From: Paeniglutamicibacter antarcticus
GTDB taxonomy: Bacteria; Actinomycetota; Actinomycetes; Actinomycetales; Micrococcaceae
Direction of reading: 5' to 3'
NCBI RefSeq assembly: GCF_900010755.1
Contig: NZ_CZJT01000073.1
Location: 1 to 64,000, forward strand
DNA length: 64,000 nucleotides
Shown here: positions 32,229-42,241 of the stretch, piece after piece
Layout of the letters: every line of letters starts with the position of its first letter
How positions within the stretch are numbered: position 1 is the stretch's first letter
Translations under genes and position numbers: made by a program
Notes under the pieces: generated by a model
The model's input: only the letters and a program-made list of their open reading frames with translations
Database searches by the model: none
Told to the model about the DNA's origin: nothing

Positions 32229-34460
32229 ATGGAGGGTCCAGAAATTCAATTCGCAGAGGCCGTGATCGACAACGGTCGATACGGTAAGCGAGTTATCCGC
32301 TTTGAAACGGGCCGTTTGGCCCAGCAGGCTGCAGGTGCAGCCATGGTTTACATTGACGAAGACACCGCACTGCTCTCGGCAACCACCGCCGGCAAGCACC
32401 CGCGCGAAGGCTTCGACTTCTTCCCGCTGACCGTGGACGTCGAGGAGCGCATGTACGCTGCCGGCCGCATCCCGGGCAGCTTCTTCCGCCGCGAAGGCCG
32501 CCCGTCGACCGAAGCCATCCTGGCTTGCCGTCTGATGGACCGCCCGCTGCGCCCGGCATTCGTCAAGGGCCTGCGCAACGAAGTACAGATCGTTGTCACC
32601 GTCCTGGCCATCAACCCGGACGAGCTCTACGACGTGGTTGCCATCAACGCATCCTCGATGTCGACCCAGCTTTCGGGTCTGCCGTTCTCCGGCCCGATCG
32701 GTGGCGTTCGCGTTGCCTTGGTTGACGACGGAAACGGTGCCCAGTGGGTTGCCTTCCCGAAGCACAGCCAGCTGGAAAACGCTGTCTTCAACATGGTCGT
32801 AGCCGGCCGCATCGCTGGCGACGACGTTGCCATCATGATGGTTGAAGCCGAAGCAACCGACAACTCCTGGACCCTCATCAAGGAACAGGGCGCAACCGCC
32901 CCGACCGAAGAGGTTGTTGCCCAGGGCCTTGAGGCTGCAAAGCCGTTCATCAAGGCACTGTGCGAGGCACAGGCAGACTTGGCAGCTCGGGCCGCCAAGC
33001 CGACCGTCGAGTTCCCGGTCTTCCGCGACTTCGAAGACGACGCTTACGCTGCCGTGGAGGCCAAGGCCACCACCAAGCTGACCGAGATCTACACCATCGC
33101 CGGCAAGCAGGAGCGCGACAACGCAGCTTCGGCTTTCAAGGACGAGGTAGTTGCAGAGCTGGCCGCAGAAGGCACCGCCTTCGCGACCCGTGCAGGCGAG
33201 ATCTCCAAGGCCTTCGGCGCGCTGACCAAGCACGTTGTTCGCCAGCGCATCCTGACGGACCAGGTCCGCATGGACGGCCGCGGCCTGTCTGACATCCGCA
33301 AGCTGACCGCCGAGGTCGAGGTTCTTCCTCGCGTTCACGGTTCGGCAATCTTCGAGCGTGGCGAAACCCAGATCATGGGCGTCACCACCTTGAACATGCT
33401 GAAGATGGAACAGCAGATTGACTCGTTGAGCCCGGTAACGCGCAAGCGCTACATGCACAACTACAACTTCCCGCCGTACTCCACCGGTGAAACCGGCCGC
33501 GTGGGTTCGCCCAAGCGCCGCGAAATCGGCCACGGTGCCCTGGCAGAACGCGCAATCATGCCGGTTCTGCCGTCGCGTGAAGAATTCCCATACGCAATCC
33601 GCCAGGTCTCCGAGGCATTGAGCTCCAACGGCTCGACCTCCATGGGCTCGGTTTGCGCCTCGACCCTGTCGCTGCTCAACGCCGGTGTGCCGCTGCGCGC
33701 CGCTGTTGCAGGCATCGCCATGGGCTTGGTATCCGACGAAGTTGACGGCCAGACCCGCTACGCGGCACTGACCGACATCCTCGGCGCCGAAGATGCCATG
33801 GGCGACATGGACTTCAAGGTTGCAGGTACCTCCGAGTTCATCACCGCCATCCAGCTTGACACCAAGCTTGACGGCATCCCTGCATCGGTCCTGGCAGCTG
33901 CGCTGACCCAGGCCCGCGAAGCCCGTCTGCACATCCTCAATGTCCTGAACCAGGCCATTGACACCCCGGACGAGCTCTCCACCTACGCTCCGCGGATCAT
34001 CTCCGTGAAGATCCCCGTAGATAAGATCGGCGAGGTCATCGGCCCGAAGGGCAAGATGATCAACCAGATCCAGGAGGATACCGGAGCGGATATCTCCATC
34101 GAGGACGACGGAACCGTCCTCATTGGCGCCACCAACGGCGAGTCGGCTGAAGCCGCTCGTTCCGCAGTGAACGCCATTGCAAACCCACAGGTTCCGGAAA
34201 TCGGCGAACGCTACCTTGGCACCGTCGTGAAGCTGACCACCTTCGGTGCGTTCGTTTCCCTGACCCCGGGCAAGGACGGCCTGCTGCACATCTCCGAGCT
34301 GCGCAAGCTCGCCGGCGGCAAGCGCGTGGATGACGTCGAAGACGTTGTCTCCGTGGGCCAGAAGCTCCAGGTCGAAATCACCAAGGTTGATGATCGCGGA
34401 AAGCTTTCATTGGCTCCGGTTGTGGCTGAGGACGAAGCCTCCGCCGAATCGGCCGAGTAG
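32229..34460 (+). CDS. pnp: Polyribonucleotide nucleotidyltransferase
   Basis: The 743-aa PNPase has all expected parts: first RNase PH domain from the N-terminus ([16 protein letters not shown]), an alpha-helical linker, second RNase PH domain ([16 protein letters not shown], then [31 protein letters not shown]), a KH domain ([26 protein letters not shown], about residues 600-650) and an S1 domain ([27 protein letters not shown]). It degrades RNA from the 3' end with phosphate in the degradosome. ATG 32229 starts the conserved sequence. The usual neighbour rpsO is missing in front; a terminator follows. Confidence 0.98.
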   Translation: MEGPEIQFAEAVIDNGRYGKRVIRFETGRLAQQAAGAAMVYIDEDTALLSATTAGKHPREGFDFFPLTVDVEERMYAAGRIPGSFFRREGRPSTEAILACRLMDRPLRPAFVKGLRNEVQIVVTVLAINPDELYDVVAINASSMSTQLSGLPFSGPIGGVRVALVDDGNGAQWVAFPKHSQLENAVFNMVVAGRIAGDDVAIMMVEAEATDNSWTLIKEQGATAPTEEVVAQGLEAAKPFIKALCEAQADLAARAAKPTVEFPVFRDFEDDAYAAVEAKATTKLTEIYTIAGKQERDNAASAFKDEVVAELAAEGTAFATRAGEISKAFGALTKHVVRQRILTDQVRMDGRGLSDIRKLTAEVEVLPRVHGSAIFERGETQIMGVTTLNMLKMEQQIDSLSPVTRKRYMHNYNFPPYSTGETGRVGSPKRREIGHGALAERAIMPVLPSREEFPYAIRQVSEALSSNGSTSMGSVCASTLSLLNAGVPLRAAVAGIAMGLVSDEVDGQTRYAALTDILGAEDAMGDMDFKVAGTSEFITAIQLDTKLDGIPASVLAAALTQAREARLHILNVLNQAIDTPDELSTYAPRIISVKIPVDKIGEVIGPKGKMINQIQEDTGADISIEDDGTVLIGATNGESAEAARSAVNAIANPQVPEIGERYLGTVVKLTTFGAFVSLTPGKDGLLHISELRKLAGGKRVDDVEDVVSVGQKLQVEITKVDDRGKLSLAPVVAEDEASAESAE

Positions 34461-34482
34461 AGACTCTTAGTTTCTTAGGCTA

Positions 34483-34523
34483 GAAATTCCCGGCTCACCT
34501 TAGGGTGGGCCGGGAATTTCATT
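34483..34523 (+). terminator. Terminator after pnp
   Basis: A 12-bp stem (arms 34483-34494 and 34509-34520, GAAATTCCCGGC) lies 22 nt past the pnp stop; ATTT follows. Confidence 0.8.
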
Positions 34524-34691
34524 TAACCGGTCAAAGACCGGATCAACCTGATCCGGGCATGCCCGCAAATGAGAGAGCGCTCATAGCCAAGCCCCGAACT
34601 GGTCGCACTGTGGAAGAATGGATAAATGCGTTTCGTGCTCTTCCGGGCGCGACGCACCTAAATTTTTTGCGGACAGTAAAGGACATTCTCA

Positions 34692-36089
34692 GTGGTCATG
34701 ATTCCCCTGCCTCTCGACGGAGTATTCCCTGCCAAGGCAGGGGAGCGCGGCGTCTCTGACACCGTGGCACCCATCGAGGCTGGAGACCCCACCATCGTCC
34801 ACGGACAGGCCGGAGGCGCGCTCGTGCGCCGTTCGGTGCTGCCCGGCGGTGTGCGCGTACTGACCGAGGCCATGCCCGGCCAGCGTTCGGCCACCATTGG
34901 TTTTTGGGTTGGCGTGGGTTCCCGCGACGAGCAGGACGGCCAGCACGGCTCCACCCACTTCCTTGAGCACCTTTTGTTCAAGGGCACCAAACGACGCACG
35001 GCAATGGAAATCGCCTCCGCGTTTGACGAGGTCGGCGGCGAATCCAACGCGGCCACTGCGAAGGAAAGCACTTGCTACTTCGCCCGCGTGCTGGACACCG
35101 ACCTGCCGATGGCCATCGACGTCATCGCAGACATGATCACCTCCGCAGTGATTGATCCAAATGAATTGGAACAAGAACGCGACGTGATCCTCGAAGAAAT
35201 CGCCATGGACGCCGATGATCCGGGAGATGTAGCCCACGAACGCTTCGTTGAAGCCGTGCTGGGGGAGCATGCCCTGGGCCGCCCGATCGGTGGCACCCCC
35301 GAGGCCATCACCGGCATTAGCCGCGAATCGGTCTGGGAGCACTACCAGCGCTTCTACACCCCGGACGAGATCGTCATTACCGCAGCCGGTTCACTTGACC
35401 ACGACGTAGTCTGCGACCTGGTCCTGAAAGCACTCAACGAGGCCGGCTGGGATCTCGAAGAGGGCGCCAGCCCGGTGGCACGCCGCTCCACCGAAGAGGT
35501 GGAGATTGTCGGTTCCGAGCGCATCGAGGTCATCCGCCGTCCGGTGGAGCAGGTCAACATCATCATGGGTTGCCCGGGCATCGTGGCCACTGACGAGCGT
35601 CGCCACGTGATGAGCGTGCTGAACGCCATCCTCGGCGGGGGCATGTCCTCACGCCTGTTCCAGGAGATCCGCGAGAAGCGCGGCCTGGTGTACTCGACCT
35701 ACTCGTTCTCCGCTGCGTATTCCGATGCCGGCTACTTCGGGATGTACGCGGGTTGCGCCCCGGCCAAGACCGAACGCGTGATCAAGTTGCTGGCGGCCGA
35801 GCTCGAGAAGCTCGCCGAGCACGGCATCACCGATGAGGAATTGCGCAAGGCGGTCGGGCAGCTTTCCGGCGGCATGGTGCTGGCACTGGAGGATCCGGGA
35901 TCGCGCATGTCGCGCCTGGGCCGCGCGGAGCTTGTCACCGGCGTCTTCCACGACATCGACGAGTCGCTCGAACGCGTCAAGGCAGTCACCCCTGCACAGG
36001 TGCAGGAACTGGCAGCCCTGCTGGCAGCCCGCCCGCGCACCATCACCGTGGTGGGTCCTTTCGACAAGGCATCCGACTTCGGAATGTAG
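34692..36089 (+). CDS. M16 family zinc peptidase (PepR-like)
   Basis: The 465-aa protein has the inverted zinc motif HxxEH (His89, Glu92, His93 in STHFLEHLLFKGT) and the distal Glu in LEQERDVILEEIAMDADDP. The C-terminal half (RLFQEIREKRGLVYSTYSFSAAYSDAGYFGMYAGC) is the usual second M16 domain. In related actinobacteria it follows pnp. M16 single-chain members act as processing proteases; the substrate here is unknown. The GTG at 34692 is favoured, with AAAGGA eight bases upstream; ATG 34698 is an alternative. Confidence 0.94.
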   Translation: MVMIPLPLDGVFPAKAGERGVSDTVAPIEAGDPTIVHGQAGGALVRRSVLPGGVRVLTEAMPGQRSATIGFWVGVGSRDEQDGQHGSTHFLEHLLFKGTKRRTAMEIASAFDEVGGESNAATAKESTCYFARVLDTDLPMAIDVIADMITSAVIDPNELEQERDVILEEIAMDADDPGDVAHERFVEAVLGEHALGRPIGGTPEAITGISRESVWEHYQRFYTPDEIVITAAGSLDHDVVCDLVLKALNEAGWDLEEGASPVARRSTEEVEIVGSERIEVIRRPVEQVNIIMGCPGIVATDERRHVMSVLNAILGGGMSSRLFQEIREKRGLVYSTYSFSAAYSDAGYFGMYAGCAPAKTERVIKLLAAELEKLAEHGITDEELRKAVGQLSGGMVLALEDPGSRMSRLGRAELVTGVFHDIDESLERVKAVTPAQVQELAALLAARPRTITVVGPFDKASDFGM

Positions 36090-36115
36090 TCACAGGCACT
36101 TAGGGCACGCATCAA

Positions 36116-36161
36116 TGGGTCGTTTGCACCGGATTATTTCCGGAGCAAACGACCCATTTTT
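36116..36161 (+). terminator. Strong terminator after M16 peptidase
   Basis: A perfect 12-bp stem (arms 36116-36127 and 36145-36156, TGGGTCGTTTGC) is followed by a T5 run. Confidence 0.92.
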
Positions 36162-36341
36162 CGTCTTTGTGACGACGAAACCAACCGCTTGTCGTATTTT
36201 TTGACCATTTCGTCTTGTTAGGAGGCTTTCCATGTGCATGCAGTCACAGGTCACAAGGCATCTCGCGTAGGATGGGTGCTTTGTGACGTCCATCACCGTC
36301 ACATTTCTTCTCATTCGCACAGAAGGTACTGAACAGCAACC

Positions 36342-37853
36342 ATGGACAATCTCGCAACGACGTTAGGTGACATCAGCAGTGTCATTTGGGGTCCCTTCCT
36401 GTTGATCCCGCTGCTCTTGGGCACCGGGCTCTACTTGACCATCCGCCTGGGCGGCCTGCAGTTCTTCAAGCTGGGAGTTGCCCTGCGTTTGGGCATCCTC
36501 AAGCGTAAGGACGACGGCGCCGAAGGCGACATTTCGCAGTTCCAGGCGTTGACCACCGCGCTGGCCGCAACCGTCGGCACCGGCAACATTGTTGGCGTGG
36601 CAACTGCCATCGGCATCGGTGGCCCGGGGGCACTGTTCTGGATGTGGATCACCGGCCTGGTAGGTATGGCGGCCAAGTACTCCGAAGCATTCTTGGGTGT
36701 TCGTTACCGTGGCACCGATGCCGCGGGTGAAAAGTCCGGTGGTCCGCAGTACTACCTGGAACGCGGCATCAAGGGCCCGCTGGGCAAGTTCCTGGCTCTC
36801 TTCTTCGCCATTGCGGCAACCATTGCTTGCTTCGGCATTGGCAACATGACCCAGGGCAACTCGATCGCAGCCAACCTGGAGAACTCCTTCAGCGTTCCGA
36901 CCTGGACCACCGGCATCATCTTGACCGTGCTCTCCATGGTCGTCCTGGTGGGCGGCATCAAGTCCATCGGCAAGGTCACCGCAGGCTTCGTGCCCGTCAT
37001 GATCATCTTCTACGTCGGCGCAGCCATCTACATCCTGCTCGCCAACATCGGGCAGGTTCCGGCAGCATTCGGCCAGATCTTCGCAGACGCCTTCACCGGC
37101 ACCTCGGCCATCGGCGGCTTCGCCGGCTCGGCAATCATCATCGCCGTGCAGTTCGGTGTTGCCCGCGGTATCTTCTCCAACGAATCGGGCATGGGCTCGG
37201 CAGCCATTGCGGCAGCCGCGGCACAGACCACCCACCCGGTACGCCAGGGCCTGGTCTCCATGACCCAGACCTTCATCGACACCATCATCGTGGTTACCTG
37301 CACCGGCCTGGTCATCATCACCACCGGCGCCTGGAACTACATCAACCCGGAAACCGGTGAGCAGATCAAGGCCTCGCTGATGACCGGCTACGCCTTCACC
37401 TTCGGCCTGCCGGGCGAATGGGGACACTGGATCGTGACCATCGGTTTGGTCATGTTCGCCTTCTCCACCATCCTTGGCTGGTGCTACTACGGTGAGCGCA
37501 ACATTGAGCGCCTGCTCGGCCGCAAGGCAGTCATGCCGTTCCGCGTGGTCTTCTCGCTGGTTGTCTACGTAGGCTGCACCACCGAACTGACCGCCGTCTG
37601 GAACTTCTCCGACATGATGAACGGCCTGATGGCCATCCCGAACCTCATCGGCTTGCTGATCATGTCCGGCCTGATTGTCCGCGAGACCCGTTGGTACCTC
37701 AAGAACGACCCGAAGCTCGAAGCCACCAAGGACGAGATCGAAGAGTTCATGAAGAACCAGGATGGTTGGGCCGAATGGAAGTCCGGTGACGTCATCGGTT
37801 CCAGCCGCTCGCACAGCAAGAACACCCAGGTTCTTGAGAGCGACAACCGCTAG
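36342..37853 (+). CDS. Sodium:alanine symporter (AGCS family)
   Basis: The 503-aa permease has AGCS signatures: GTGLYLTIRLGGLQFFKL at the N-terminus, QFQALTTALAATVGTGNIVGVATAIGIGGPGALFWMWITGLVGMAAKYSEAFLGVRYR, and GVARGIFSNESGMGSAAIAAAAAQTTHPVRQGL. These line the sodium and substrate path. It likely imports alanine or glycine with sodium. It is flanked by terminators, so it is a single-gene unit. The intergenic region before it (36162-36341) contains GTCACAGGTCACA direct repeats, unassigned. Confidence 0.95.
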   Translation: MDNLATTLGDISSVIWGPFLLIPLLLGTGLYLTIRLGGLQFFKLGVALRLGILKRKDDGAEGDISQFQALTTALAATVGTGNIVGVATAIGIGGPGALFWMWITGLVGMAAKYSEAFLGVRYRGTDAAGEKSGGPQYYLERGIKGPLGKFLALFFAIAATIACFGIGNMTQGNSIAANLENSFSVPTWTTGIILTVLSMVVLVGGIKSIGKVTAGFVPVMIIFYVGAAIYILLANIGQVPAAFGQIFADAFTGTSAIGGFAGSAIIIAVQFGVARGIFSNESGMGSAAIAAAAAQTTHPVRQGLVSMTQTFIDTIIVVTCTGLVIITTGAWNYINPETGEQIKASLMTGYAFTFGLPGEWGHWIVTIGLVMFAFSTILGWCYYGERNIERLLGRKAVMPFRVVFSLVVYVGCTTELTAVWNFSDMMNGLMAIPNLIGLLIMSGLIVRETRWYLKNDPKLEATKDEIEEFMKNQDGWAEWKSGDVIGSSRSHSKNTQVLESDNR

Positions 37854-37862
37854 TCCGACACC

Positions 37863-37967
37863 GCCTGACTAGACGCGTTGTAGTCAGGCATCACGAAAAA
37901 CTCTTCACATTGGCGATCCCCGCCACCCGCACTTCTTCGGAGGGCAGGATGGCGGGGATCGCTTTGT
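37863..37967 (+). terminator. Two hairpins after the AGCS gene
   Basis: The first stem is GCCTGACTA (37863-37871) with its complement at 37881-37889. The second is longer: GCGATCCCCGCCA (37913-37925) with 37950-37962, followed by TTTGTTG. The second is the better terminator. Confidence 0.7.
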
Positions 37968-38110
37968 TGTGCGCGGACTTGGGTGATTCCTCGGGGAGGC
38001 GATCCGAAATATCGACACCGTGGCCAGAGCCTTGATCGGAGTTGAATATCCGCGATGGATGCCTTGTAAATTTGCCGTCGGAAACCCTGTTTTTCATTGG
38101 TTCACAGACG

Positions 38111-38135
38111 TATCGTTGAGTATCGCTATAGATCG
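38111..38135. promoter_or_regulatory. Three 10-bp-spaced ATCG direct repeats before padR
   Basis: TATCG, TATCG and GATCG occur at 38111, 38121 and 38131, exactly one helical turn apart. The block ends 26 bp before the PadR start, in the expected promoter position. It could be the operator of the PadR protein. Confidence 0.4.
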
Positions 38136-38161
38136 TTCATGGTTCATCCAAGGAGCAAGCA

Positions 38162-38704
38162 ATGCGTAACTCATATCAGGCAAACGGATTTGGCAGCAAC
38201 AATTTCGAGGGCATGTGGCAGGCCTTTGAGGAGCTGCGTTCAGGCTTTGAAAAGCGCTCGGGCACGCGCGCCGGGCGGGGCGAGGTGCGCACCGCGGTTT
38301 TGTCCCTGCTTGCCGAGAGCCCCATGCACGGATACCAGATCATTCGCGAAATCGAGGAGCGCAGCGGCGGCAGCTGGAAGCCCAGTGCGGGTTCCGTCTA
38401 CCCCACGCTTCAGCTGCTGGCCGATGAAGGATTGGTCAGCACCGAAGAATCCAATGGTCGCAAGATCTACTCACTGACCGAAAGCGGTCGCGAGGCGGCC
38501 AAGGACGCAGAAGGCCCGGTGCCTTGGGAAACGGCGGAAACCACTGTGGGTGGAGGCCACGCGGCGCTGCCCAAGGCTGGCTTCGAACTCGCCCAAGCCG
38601 TGGCCCAGGTAAGGCGCACTGGCACACCGGTGCAGGTTCAAGAGGCAGTGGCGGTGCTGGACGAAGCACGCCGCAAGCTCTACTCGATCCTTGCCCAGGG
38701 CTGA
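38162..38704 (+). CDS. PadR family regulator
   Basis: The 180-aa PadR protein has the winged helix GEVRTAVLSLLAESPMHGYQIIREIEERSGGSWKPSAGSVYPTLQLLADEGLVSTEESNGRKIYSLTESGRE, about residues 40-110, and a longer C-terminal helical part for dimerisation. The GYQI and SVYPTLQ motifs are family hallmarks. AGGAG lies upstream of the ATG. The AarF gene begins five bases past its stop, so they form an operon. Confidence 0.93.
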   Translation: MRNSYQANGFGSNNFEGMWQAFEELRSGFEKRSGTRAGRGEVRTAVLSLLAESPMHGYQIIREIEERSGGSWKPSAGSVYPTLQLLADEGLVSTEESNGRKIYSLTESGREAAKDAEGPVPWETAETTVGGGHAALPKAGFELAQAVAQVRRTGTPVQVQEAVAVLDEARRKLYSILAQG

Positions 38705-38708
38705 TTTC

Positions 38709-40421
38709 GTGGCATCGGTTCCACCGACCGTTGCAGCAAGCCAAGCCGGGAACCCGCGTGCACGGTACCGTCGGATCCTGCGCTTTGCCGCATGGAACCT
38801 GACGGTCACCTGGTTCTTTGAGTTGTTCCTGCCCCGTGTGGGACTGGCGAAAATTGCCGAACGCAACAGATCTCGCAGGATGCAGCGCTTCGCGCAACGA
38901 TTCAGGGTGCTCGCAGTGGAATTGGGTGGCCTGATGATCAAGGTCGGCCAATTCATGTCCTCAAGGCTTGACGTGCTCCCGCCCGAAATCACCGCCGAGC
39001 TTGAGGGACTGCAAGACGAGGTCCCGCCCGTGCCGTTCCCTGCGCTGCGTGCCTTGGCCGAGTCGGAACTGGGCGCACCACTGGAAAGTCGATTTGCCTC
39101 GGCTGAACAAGTTCCCATTGCCGCGGCCTCCCTGGGACAGGCGCACCGGGCGCAACTGCTTCCTGCCGACGCCATGGATACAGGGCTGAGCGCAGTGGTC
39201 ATCAAGATCCAGCGGCCTGACATAGAGAAGATTGTGGAGGTGGACCTTGCGGCCCTGCGCAAGGTCGCGGGTTGGCTCAGCCATGTACGCATCGTGTCCA
39301 AGCGGGCTGATGCCCCCGCGCTTGTCGAAGAATTTGCCCAGACAAGCCTCGAGGAGATCGATTACTTGCATGAGGCAGTAAACCTTGAGCGCTTTGCCGA
39401 GGATTTTGCCGGGGACGAGCGGGTTGCGGTTCCGCGGGTTGTCTGGGAACGGTGTACCCGGAAGGTGCTCACCCTTGAGGATGTCACGGCCATCAAGATC
39501 ACCGACACCAAGGCGCTGGTGACTGCGGGCATCGACCCGGTCCAGGTGGCGCCGGCGTTTGCCGCGGTCATGTTCGATCAGTTGTTTACCAACGGATTCT
39601 TCCACGCGGATCCGCATCCGGGGAACATCTTTGTCACCACGGACACCGACCCATCCGCCACGCATCCCTGGAAACTCACGTTCATTGACTTCGGCATGAT
39701 GGGCGAGGTGTCGGCCGGCACACGCAGCGGCTTGCGCAAGCTGTTGATCTCGGCAGCCGCGCGGGACGGCAAGGGCCTGGTGCAAGCCATCGGCGATGTG
39801 GGCGTGCTGGTCCCGTCGGCCGAGACCTCCGAACTCGAACGGGCCATGACCCACCTCTTCGCACGTTTCGGCGGCATGGGGTTCGCGGAGCTCAAGGACG
39901 TCGATCCGCGGGAATTCCGGGACTTTGCCGCGGAATTCGGTGACGTTGTGCGTTCCCTGCCGTTCCAGCTGCCGGAGAATTTTCTGCTCATCATTCGCGC
40001 AATGTCACTGACCTCGGGGGTGTGCAGCGCACTGGATCCCGAGTTCAACCTCTGGGACTCCATCGAGCCCTATGCTGCGCAGCTGCTACGTGATGAGCGC
40101 GGCAACATCGCGCAAGACGCGACAAAAAAGCTGCTTGAGACCGCCGGGGCTGCCCTGGGTTTGCCCAATCGGCTCGACGGTTTGCTGAGCAGCATCGAGG
40201 ATGGTTCGCTGGCCGTATCCAACCCGCGCTTGGAACGGCGGTTGGCACGGCTGGAACGCAACTCACAACGAATCGTGTCGATGGTGGTGTTCACTGCCCT
40301 GCTGATTGCCGGAGCCATCATCCGGGGGAATGACCTGCTTTTTGGAAACGTGCTGATGATCGCTTCGATACTTCCGCTGCTTCACGGATTGTGGGTGGGC
40401 CGGCGCCGCCCCGGAGGCTGA
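38709..40421 (+). CDS. AarF/UbiB (ABC1) atypical kinase
   Basis: The 570-aa protein has the UbiB-family KxGQ motif (IKVGQFMSSRLDVLP), an AAASLGQAHRAQL nucleotide-loop replacement, FHADPHPGNIF and TFIDFGMMGEV (catalytic and metal-binding Asp), and two C-terminal membrane helices. Members support isoprenoid-quinone or lipid metabolism as atypical ATPase-kinases at the membrane. GTG 38709 with CAGGG upstream is preferred over a TTG at 38691 that would overlap padR. Transcribed with padR; the PadR link suggests stress-controlled expression. Confidence 0.9.
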   Translation: MASVPPTVAASQAGNPRARYRRILRFAAWNLTVTWFFELFLPRVGLAKIAERNRSRRMQRFAQRFRVLAVELGGLMIKVGQFMSSRLDVLPPEITAELEGLQDEVPPVPFPALRALAESELGAPLESRFASAEQVPIAAASLGQAHRAQLLPADAMDTGLSAVVIKIQRPDIEKIVEVDLAALRKVAGWLSHVRIVSKRADAPALVEEFAQTSLEEIDYLHEAVNLERFAEDFAGDERVAVPRVVWERCTRKVLTLEDVTAIKITDTKALVTAGIDPVQVAPAFAAVMFDQLFTNGFFHADPHPGNIFVTTDTDPSATHPWKLTFIDFGMMGEVSAGTRSGLRKLLISAAARDGKGLVQAIGDVGVLVPSAETSELERAMTHLFARFGGMGFAELKDVDPREFRDFAAEFGDVVRSLPFQLPENFLLIIRAMSLTSGVCSALDPEFNLWDSIEPYAAQLLRDERGNIAQDATKKLLETAGAALGLPNRLDGLLSSIEDGSLAVSNPRLERRLARLERNSQRIVSMVVFTALLIAGAIIRGNDLLFGNVLMIASILPLLHGLWVGRRRPGG

Positions 40422-40444
40422 ACGCGCAGCACGCCGGGGGGAGC

Positions 40445-40606
40445 TTAGCGGGGGTTGTTCTCCGTGGCGCCCTTGGCGAGCAGGCTTTCTGCTATCGATA
40501 GCAGCGCCAGCGACTGCACCGAATCCCAGGTACCGGCTTTCAGCTTCGCTGCCACCGAGGCTGCCTGGGCTGCATACTCCGCGGCGTTGCTTGAATGTTG
40601 ATCCAT
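40445..40606 (-). CDS. Small hypothetical protein, 53 aa
   Basis: A short protein (MDQHSSNAAEYAAQAASVAAKLKAGTWDSVQSLALLSIAESLLAKG in outline) has a regular amphipathic-helix pattern and a good ribosome-binding site (GGAG eight bases before ATG 40606). No family is recognised. It is convergent with AarF and lies next to moaD but has its own start region. Confidence 0.6.
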   Translation of the reverse strand: MDQHSSNAAEYAAQAASVAAKLKAGTWDSVQSLALLSIAESLLAKGATENNPR

Positions 40607-40707
40607 GGGGTGTCTCCAGTTGTTGATCGAGTGCCGACTTGAATTCGTGGACATGATCCTAGTCCGATGAATGCCCCGCACCGCGGAAACCACGCGGCGT
40701 GTAGGGG

Positions 40708-41013
40708 CTATCCTCCGGCAAAGGGAGGCAGCACATCCAGTTCATCTCCCGGGGAGAGCACTCGATCCATGTCCTGGACACTGATGCCGTTGATGAGGAA
40801 ACTGCAACGGGCCAGCACGGTGCCTAGCGAGGTAGTGCGGCGCACCAGAAGACCGGAAGCCACTGGTTCTGCCGCGGGTTCCCGTAATGACAATGTATCC
40901 AGAACCATTTCAAGGGTTACCGGGGAACCGTCGATGGCCAAGTCCTCCAGGTCGAGGTGTTCTTCAGTGGTGCCTGCGGCTTGGGCGGCTGCGGCAAAGT
41001 AGCGAATGCGCAT
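40708..41013 (-). CDS. moaD: Molybdopterin synthase small subunit
   Basis: The 101-aa ubiquitin-like protein begins with IRYFAAAAQAAGTTEE and ends in LSPGDELDVLPPFAGG. The terminal Gly-Gly is the thiocarboxylate carrier that gives sulfur to precursor Z. Its start overlaps the moaA stop (TAATG), so it is coupled with moaA. The partner MoaE is encoded at 46654-47100. Confidence 0.92.
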   Translation of the reverse strand: MRIRYFAAAAQAAGTTEEHLDLEDLAIDGSPVTLEMVLDTLSLREPAAEPVASGLLVRRTTSLGTVLARCSFLINGISVQDMDRVLSPGDELDVLPPFAGG

Positions 41014-42119
41014 TATCCTCCGATGGCGCTCATGGAGCGATCTGATTGTACAAAGTCCTTGGAGCCAAGCCCGACGTGGTCCATGCCGTGGGCGCGGGGT
41101 TTGCCCCACATGGCGGCGCGCCAGCGTTCGGCCACCGCTGTATCGTCCGAACCGTCGCGCAGCAGGGCCAAGAGATCTGTTTCCTCGCGGGAGAAGAGGC
41201 AACTCATGACCTTGCCCTCGGCGGTGATGCGGGTTCGCTTGCAGTCGGCGCAGAATGGTTCGGAGACCGAGGCGATGATGCCTACCGAGCCAAGGATTTT
41301 TTCCGGTTCTTCCTGGGTGGACACCAAGAAGCGTTCGGCGGGTGCGCCGTCACGTGGTTGGGTATCGGTGGAGAGGCGGAAGCGGGTTTCCAGGTAGGCG
41401 CGCAGTTGGGCTGCGGTGACCATGTTGTCTTTGCGCCAGGTGTGGTCGGCATCCAACGGCATTTGTTCGATGAAGCGTAGTTCAAGTCCGCGTTCCAGGG
41501 CCCAGGCCAGTAGTTCGGGTGCTTGCTCGTCGTTGATTCCGCGCATCAGCACGGCATTGATTTTCACCGGGGTCAGCCCGGCTGCCAAGGCTGCATCGAT
41601 TCCGGCGAATACCGAATCGATCTGGTCGCGGCGGGTCAGCGTGGCGTAGGTATCTGAGTGCAAGGTATCAAGAGAAACATTGATGCGAGTCAGGCCGGCT
41701 TCGGCGAGGGCTGTTGCCTTATTGGCAAGGCCTACGCCGTTGGTGGTCAGCGAGATGGGTAGGTCCGGGTGTTCGTTGCGGACCGCCGCAATGATTTGGG
41801 TGAGGTCCACGCGGACCAGTGGTTCGCCGCCGGTGAGGCGTAGTTCCCGGATGCCCAGGTCACGTACGCCGATGCGGACGATTCGGGTGATTTCTTCCAG
41901 AGTGAGCAGTTTGGATTTTGGTAGCCAGGCCAGTCCATCTGCGGGCATGCAGTAGGTGCAGCGCAGGTTGCATTTGTCGATCAGTGAGATGCGCAGGTCG
42001 GTGGCCTGCCGGCCGAACTTGTCGCTGAGACCGGGGGAGTCTGCCGGTGCCGGGGTCAAGATGCTGGGCATGGGGAGGCTGACGGTGGTGGTGCTGGGTG
42101 TGCTTGTGTTCGTCGCCAT
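41013..42119 (-). CDS. moaA: GTP 3',8-cyclase
   Basis: The 368-aa radical SAM enzyme has the cluster motif C50-x3-C54-x2-C57 (CNLRCTYCMPADG), LTGGEPLVRVDL, SLTTNGVGL, and the second cluster in PFCADCKRTRITAEGKVMSCLF. It ends in Gly-Gly, as functional MoaA proteins do. It makes the first intermediate of the molybdenum cofactor from GTP. The ATG 42119 is chosen because longer readings lack similarity. It is divergent from the Mop-domain regulator. Confidence 0.95.
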   Translation of the reverse strand: MATNTSTPSTTTVSLPMPSILTPAPADSPGLSDKFGRQATDLRISLIDKCNLRCTYCMPADGLAWLPKSKLLTLEEITRIVRIGVRDLGIRELRLTGGEPLVRVDLTQIIAAVRNEHPDLPISLTTNGVGLANKATALAEAGLTRINVSLDTLHSDTYATLTRRDQIDSVFAGIDAALAAGLTPVKINAVLMRGINDEQAPELLAWALERGLELRFIEQMPLDADHTWRKDNMVTAAQLRAYLETRFRLSTDTQPRDGAPAERFLVSTQEEPEKILGSVGIIASVSEPFCADCKRTRITAEGKVMSCLFSREETDLLALLRDGSDDTAVAERWRAAMWGKPRAHGMDHVGLGSKDFVQSDRSMSAIGG

Positions 42120-42241
42120 GTATCGAGCGTAGACCACCGTGATGGGCATTGCGTCGCGTTCATCGTACCCATCCAAAGGAGGGTTTGTTACGAATATTTG
42201 ATGTGCGGAGAAAAATCTATTGGATTTTCGCATCTGCAATA

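Noticed and set aside
32061..34289. 742-aa minus-strand frame opposite pnp
   Set aside because: Antisense shadow from GC-rich codon bias of pnp; no ribosome-binding site and no family pattern.
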